Assembly (NCBI GenBank): GCA_003427395.1
Contig: BFEA01000153.1
Location: forward strand, 557,745-594,878
Reading direction: 5' to 3'
DNA: 37,134 nt
From: Chara braunii
Taxonomy: Eukaryota; Streptophyta; Charophyceae; Charales; Characeae
The position numbers and the translations under genes were made by a program. Positions 32,612 through 37,134 of this stretch are shown piece by piece (position 1 is the stretch's first letter; each line of letters begins with the position of its first letter). The notes under the pieces were generated by a model. That model searched no databases. It was not told the DNA's origin and saw only the letters and a list, made by a program, of their open reading frames with translations.

Positions 32612-33328
32612 TAAAATTTTGTCCTCTGCCTTTGCTCGCTGAGATTAGTAACCCGCTTAGAGCGTCCATTTTTTCGCGTCTGTGACGGTGTCCAGCGCAT
32701 CGGTCCTACACCGCACGAAACAACACGGGACCCTCTCGGCCACGTTACAAGTCGCTCCGACCGAGTGCGCCAGCCATACATCTCGCGAACCCCTACGACA
32801 GGATATTGCACGGCTGAAGGAACAGTCGTGTGGCCCCTGCAACACCTCAGGTCTTTAGGCCGTGTGTCTCGGTGGGCAGGGCAAGTACGCTCTGTGCAGT
32901 GGTAATCCCTTCCACGCAAAGTCTAGGACCTGGGATGTCCTGGAGTACGACCTTGAATCAAGGCCCAGGACCAACGTCCGACTAAGAAATATTTTATGAA
33001 ACATACAAGTTGCACGTTGATAGGCCCGGAGCACTCGAACAAACCCGGAGTTTATTATGAGTTGCAGAGCGGCCGCTCCAAAAAGCTACCTCGAAAATAG
33101 CCAACAAGGGAAAAATTCGATGTCACAGTGATTTTAAGGGAGTTGGTTGTTGTTGGTGTGCTGGAGTGGTTGGGGTTGGGTGGGGGATGCTAACGGTCGA
33201 CTCAGTAAATGTCATAGGCTTTGTAACAAGTTGGATGTTGATGGGTTGAGTACTCCAAGCGATGGCGGCTGACCCATATCACTGCCCACTTAGCACTACT
33301 TAGCATTTATTAGTCTTATTTATTCTTA

Positions 33329-33988
33329 TTGATGTCGCTCCTCAACTCATATTGCCAACACGAATTTCTCTTAACCGACTTTATTACAAAAAGAGAACAA
33401 TCAAAAGGTTCACTTTTAACGAAATGTGTGTTAAAATCAGTAATAATAAACCTTGAGAAGCCTTCTGGAGCAGAAATTACTTTCTTGGAGTTGTACCTAG
33501 AGATGAGTGAAAGTTATAGTGAGTTTGGTGAAGATCTTCGGACTGATCCTATCTTCCGAGGTCAATGATCTCGGCAGGCTTTGACCTTGAATGCCTTCAA
33601 TAGACGCCTGGGAACCTGGTTTGAGCGAGTTGGCTTGGAAGGATTGAGTAGCAACCATAGTTTTCGAGTTGGAGGTGTCCGATAGGGCATCCACCGAGGG
33701 TGGACCTTAGAGCAAATGCTGGCTCAAGGTTTCTGGAATAGTTTTTCTTCCTTTGTTCGATATGGTTACAACTACCATACAAGGGGAGTCAGTCGGCAAC
33801 GGACTCGTCTGGCCAATAGCTTGAAAGTTCCAGGATTGAGCGTACCCTTGGGTACTCTGGAACTGGGAGTACAAGAGGAAGGGATGTCAGGGATTTCCAT
33901 ACACCCGGAGCAGCTCATTGCAGTGACCATAGGGGACCAAACTGCTTTCCATGCCATTGGGGTGATGAGTAAATATTATCCTCCATAA
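33329..33988 (+). pseudogene. DIRS-type tyrosine recombinase, C-terminal half
   Basis: One plus-strand frame of 220 codons with stops TGA 33566-33568 and TAG 33683-33685. After LKSVIINLEKPSGAEITF and LTLNAFNRRLGTWFERVGL come NHSFRVGGVR (Arg at 33665-33667), GWTLEQMLAQGFWNSFSSF (Trp 33734-33736) and VRYGYNY (Tyr 33761-33763). This is the HSFR-G-x-W-Y signature of DIRS/Ngaro/PAT recombinases, which join circular element DNA into the genome without target duplication. The first Arg box is missing here; a candidate lies at 1003-1572. The frame ends tail-to-tail against the RT/RNase H gene, within a few bases of its end. Recombinase identity is strong; function is lost in this copy. Confidence 0.75.
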
Positions 33989-35916
33989 GTCCTCATTCTT
34001 CTGAGCACGTGGCAAAGTAGAGTGACAGGGGTAAAAAGCCAGAGATAAAAATTTTCTTGAAATTCCTGCCAGTTCAAAGATAAGGCATCCACATCATTGC
34101 AATCTTTGCACCAAATTTCAGAGACGAAGCAGTTACAGACATAGTGAGTTTGTCAAGGAAACAAGTCGGCTGAGGGAACCTTAAATTTACTAAAAATCTG
34201 GGAGTTTAGATAGGGGGTGAGACCCCAATCAGTGGGATCCTTCCACTTTGAAAGTGAGTCGGCGTCTGCATTCAAGGTGAGAGGTACCCAGATAGATTTT
34301 ATTTGCCTATGGGTTTCTAAGATAATAGTTGCTATCTTTCTGAGGAGAGAGTTCATTTTGGCGTCGTGAGACTTCCAGTTCTTGAGTAGTGCACCGACGA
34401 CTTTGACCGAAGCCTCATTGGAAGGTAGGAAAAAATGCTTTCAAACAAAAGAGAGGGTATACAATACACCGAAAAGTTCTCTGTGAGTACTGGAGGTACC
34501 CAACCATTCATGTGGAAGGGGAATGCTTAATATTTCCCTCTTGCCCTGGTTGGGGTAGATGACCGCCCCAGTTGCATGGTTTGAAACATCCGTTTGGATG
34601 GTTAGTTCAATTGGCTTGATTGCCCAACTCCTTCCCTTGATTCTAAGTATGTTAGTTAGCCACCAAATAAGATCGCTACGGGCTTCTTCTGGGAGAGGCA
34701 AGTTATTGTCACAAGCGTTGGGGTTGATGGCTTGATGAAGGTGAAAACAAAAGGTCAACGCTGGTTGAAAGGCGTTGGCAAGTGCGGCTAGTTTTCCGAC
34801 TATGAAAGAAATTTCCCTGCTTGTGACTGTAGTCCTTGCTAGCGTAGACTGAATAGTGTTGCAAATTCTTAATGCTTTCTCCTCAGGAATTGCAGTCAGT
34901 TTGCAGTGAGAATCAATATTGAACCCAAGGAACTTCACAAACTGAGATGGTAGAAAGGAACATTTGTTTAGGCTTAGGAAAAAAGTCAATTTCTGAAGGA
35001 GGCAAGTGTAGATAAAAGATAACCATTGGCTCTGAAGCTAGATTCGGTGCATCATTAGTGAGTCGTCGATGTAAGAGAAAATGCAGGTGGACCTTAACCT
35101 TAGCGAGGTCATTACTTCATGCATGACCGTAGTAAAGATCCAACATGCTGAAGAAATTCCGAAGCAGAGAGTGGTAAAATGAAAATATTTATTCTTCTAT
35201 TGAAATGCGAGATAATCTCAAGATTTTTTGTTGACCATAATATGGTAGTAACCAGTTTTGCCACCATACGCGGTAACAAAGTCAGCTACAGGGTTGAAAG
35301 AGCAAGTTGCGGCGATGGCCGAGATTGACTCATAATGAAATTTCGAAAAAGAGATAAAAAGGTTCACAAATCTTAGATTCAGGATTAATCCCTTTTGTTA
35401 GGGAGCTTTCGATTACGAAGATAGGATTAATGATGATTGGCAAAAAGGTTTCGCGAATGACACCTTGACTGAGCAGACTTTCTGAGGTGGAGTCAGCGAA
35501 TGGCTGGTTCTCCACGGCAAGGTCATAAGTAGGCAAATGGATTGTTGGTGGTTCCTCTCTTCTTAAGGCATCGTCGAATTTTTGGACAGTTATTATCTTT
35601 TTGACCATTTTCCAAACCTCCATAATCTTAGACGAATCATTCTGGCTCTTTCCCTCAAACTTAAGACATACTCTATTCTTTATCCAATTGAGCATGTTTT
35701 TTGCATCCTTCCTGTTTGATCCTCCCAACAGACCCTCCTACTGCTCGCGATAATCGGATAAAGAGGCTTCCTTGAAATTTTCTGGTTTGTTGAGCCATTC
35801 TTCAACTCTAGAAAGTACTTGCATGATGTTTGTCCAATTGATTGAGAGTGATTGAGCAGTGAGAGCAATTGCTCAATACTAGGCAAATGCCTAACCATTA
35901 TATGACCTTCGCCCAT
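33985..35916 (-). pseudogene. DIRS-class reverse transcriptase/RNase H
   Basis: About 640 codons on the minus strand. N-terminal part 35916-35330 (two frames) contains LLSQGVIRETFLPIIINPIFV, typical of the region before the RT fingers. After a frameshift near 35370, one frame runs to about 33985 with stops at 35218, 35197, 35038, 34441 and 34153. It encodes GKTGYYHIMV, LCFGISSACWIFT, FSYIDDSLM (catalytic YIDD at 35062-35073), FVKFLGFNIDS, the RNase H pieces IQTDVSNHATGAVIY and STHRELFGVLYTL, then NADADSLSKW, DWGLTP, ADLFP and DALSLNW. The AD.LS...DW...DLF tail is diagnostic of DIRS/Ngaro elements. No integrase or protease domain follows, as expected for this class. Confidence 0.8.
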
Positions 35917-36233
35917 CGTCTCTCCGGTTGTCTTGATGCTTGAATTGCTGCATTGAGTTGAAGTTGTTCCTGTTTTTCTTGTGTTGGTAGTCAGATGGTT
36001 GCCTGTTACACAAAATAAGTTTAATTGGTTACTATTCTTACCTTGGTAAAATCTTCGTCAGGGTTAAGTGGAAAAAGTCGGCGGGCATGATAATCGCTCA
36101 ACAACCCCTTCAAGTATGAATTTTTTTATTCAACTCCCTTAATGGGATGGATATTGAAAAATGGGTGTCACACCAACCGGAAAAAGTCGGGGAGATCGAT
36201 GATATGCCCCTTAAGGTGTGCAATTTTTTTTTT

Positions 36234-36262
36234 TTAAATTTATTTATTTATTTATTTATTTA
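36234..36262 (+). repeat. (TTTA)n microsatellite
   Basis: Seven TTTA-like units after a 10-T run, between the gag-like ORF and the RT gene. Confidence 0.85.
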
Positions 36263-36346
36263 CCTTCTTGCTGCTTTGCAATCTCTGTCTCTCCATGCCT
36301 TGAGAATCCTTAGTAAAGCCTTGATTGAGGTAAAAAGCTGGATTTT

Positions 36347-37093
36347 CTACAACCAATCCTTGATCTTTTGGGGAATCAAAGAGTCACACAAACGCCTTGC
36401 CACACGGTTAGTATCGTTTTCAAAGACCTTGGCCTCATCTTTGCCTGTTCCATATTGGGTATAGGCTAGACGGACCATCTTCGCCCTGATGATCAAATCA
36501 ATGTGCCTCCTCCAGGGAGGGGCCTGATAGATCCGATGGAGATGTTTTACCTCTTCTGCAACTAAAGTACATTTTGGAGTGACTTCCAAGATGATTTTTT
36601 GAAAAAGAGTATTAATTCTTGCTTCATGTGCAAACCCTAAGTCCTTTATATGAACCTCGTCGCTATCTGAGTCTGAGTGACCAGTAGAATGTCTTCGCCT
36701 CAGATAGCTACGTTTCTCCCTCCTTTTGAGTGCAACTTTCTTCAGTGATGTTTCTATATCGCTTTCGGAAAGTTGTTCGTCCTCTGAAAGAGTCAAAGGC
36801 TTCTTACCTTTCTTGGATTCTTCTTCTGAATGGGCCGCTTTGGTATTCAAGAGGGTTGTTGGGATTGTTTCAAAAGTGTCTTCTATTTTGACGTTGTAAA
36901 TAATGCCATCCAGGCTTGCCCGTTGCTCCGAGACATTCTTGAGGACTTGAGCAGGATAGTATCCTACTGCAGGGGTGTTGTAGAATATGTATACGACAGA
37001 TCCTACCAAAATATATACCCGCCTGGTTTTGATGAATGCTCTTGTGAAGGCGTCCATGTATTTGGAAAAAACAAGAAGTAAGAAAGGGTGCAA
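36347..37093 (-). CDS. gag-like ORF1 of the DIRS-type element
   Basis: An uninterrupted 248-codon frame, the longest intact one at the right end, upstream of the RT gene on the same strand. It has no match I can name. The middle is charged and low-complexity (EESKKGKKPLTLSEDEQLSE, then REKRSYLRRRHS and an STGHSDSDSDE acidic cluster); the C-terminal part is helical, with PPWRRHIDLIIRAKMVRLAY. Position and composition suit ORF1 of DIRS-type elements, thought to be the nucleocapsid-like protein. The first residues may not be coding, because the window ends soon after. Confidence 0.5.
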   Translation of the reverse strand: MHPFLLLVFSKYMDAFTRAFIKTRRVYILVGSVVYIFYNTPAVGYYPAQVLKNVSEQRASLDGIIYNVKIEDTFETIPTTLLNTKAAHSEEESKKGKKPLTLSEDEQLSESDIETSLKKVALKRREKRSYLRRRHSTGHSDSDSDEVHIKDLGFAHEARINTLFQKIILEVTPKCTLVAEEVKHLHRIYQAPPWRRHIDLIIRAKMVRLAYTQYGTGKDEAKVFENDTNRVARRLCDSLIPQKIKDWL

Positions 37094-37107
37094 CAGAGTT
37101 GATGTAT

Positions 37108-37134
37108 AAAAAAAAAAAAAAAAAAAAAAAAAAA
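37108..37134. repeat. poly-A run at the right end
   Basis: 27 consecutive A to the last base, mirroring the left end. Confidence 0.8.

Larger units (their letters stand above)
31738..32668 (+). repeat. direct repeat pair, about 130-150 bp, about 805 bp apart
   Basis: 31738-31890 and 32539-32668 share TGTGCGAAAG, AATTAATTCATAGTTTAA, a CTTAGAGCGTCC/CTTAGAACGCCT word and CCTC-rich stretches; each contains a decayed palindrome (31782-31803 and 32590-32611). The sequence between them (31890-32540) and after them (32670-33300) shows no gene or repeat I can support. Confidence 0.6.

Overview
The window looks like repeat-rich nuclear DNA of a eukaryote. It has a spliceosomal GT-AG intron that joins two reading frames, a CCAAT/TATA promoter candidate, long microsatellites and minisatellites, a tyrosine-recombinase retrotransposon, and no bacterial operon or ribosome-site logic. 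From memory of protein families, the DUF7869-type, ParB-like/methylase and Ulp1-like genes fit a streptophyte alga of the Chara type; this is a low-confidence guess. Nearly every gene is damaged by in-frame stops or frameshifts, so this is mostly a graveyard of mobile elements. Both ends are poly-A runs, probably where the assembly stopped.

Outer layer (about 1-1.57 kb and 33.3-37.1 kb): pieces of a DIRS-class retrotransposon. The right end carries a gag-like ORF and a reverse transcriptase/RNase H gene on the minus strand, meeting tail-to-tail the C-terminal half of a tyrosine recombinase (YR) on the plus strand. As I recall it, this opposed YR orientation is that of kangaroo from Volvox. 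The left end carries, also on the plus strand, what looks like the missing N-terminal half of a YR. The two halves add up to about 410 codons, so a DIRS element may have been split by a roughly 31-kb insertion.

Inner layer (about 2.5-32.6 kb): a domain with divergent gene orientation. Minus-strand modules occupy 3.7-16.1 kb: two tandem paralogs of unknown family, one unknown gene, three tandem paralogs ending in a CPxC-x-x-GH-like motif, and a DUF7869 transposase-like gene. Plus-strand modules occupy 21.4-29.2 kb: a ParB-like plus DNA-methylase-like gene, and a repeat-rich, intron-containing gene ending in an Ulp1-type cysteine protease. Between the two arms (16.3-21.4 kb) lie a 119-bp tandem array, a large degenerate minisatellite, a promoter candidate and a second array. 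Inverted copies of a ~0.5-kb repeat sit near both edges (2.46-2.97 and 31.13-31.69 kb).

The most unusual signal is a 22-bp quasi-palindrome (best form: arm AAGTGCGAGT, 2-nt centre, arm ACTCGCACTT) that I found by eye about 49 times between 3.0 and 32.6 kb and not in the DIRS flanks. Its arms covary: the third base pair occurs as G-C, C-G, A-T and T-A in different copies. Copies sit between gene modules, commonly one just downstream of the stop and one upstream of the start, and pile up in the two central arrays. In two unrelated genes the stop codon lies in or 2 nt from the palindrome. It may be a processing or terminator hairpin, or a recombination site that bounds gene cassettes. All of this is hand-read and needs computation.
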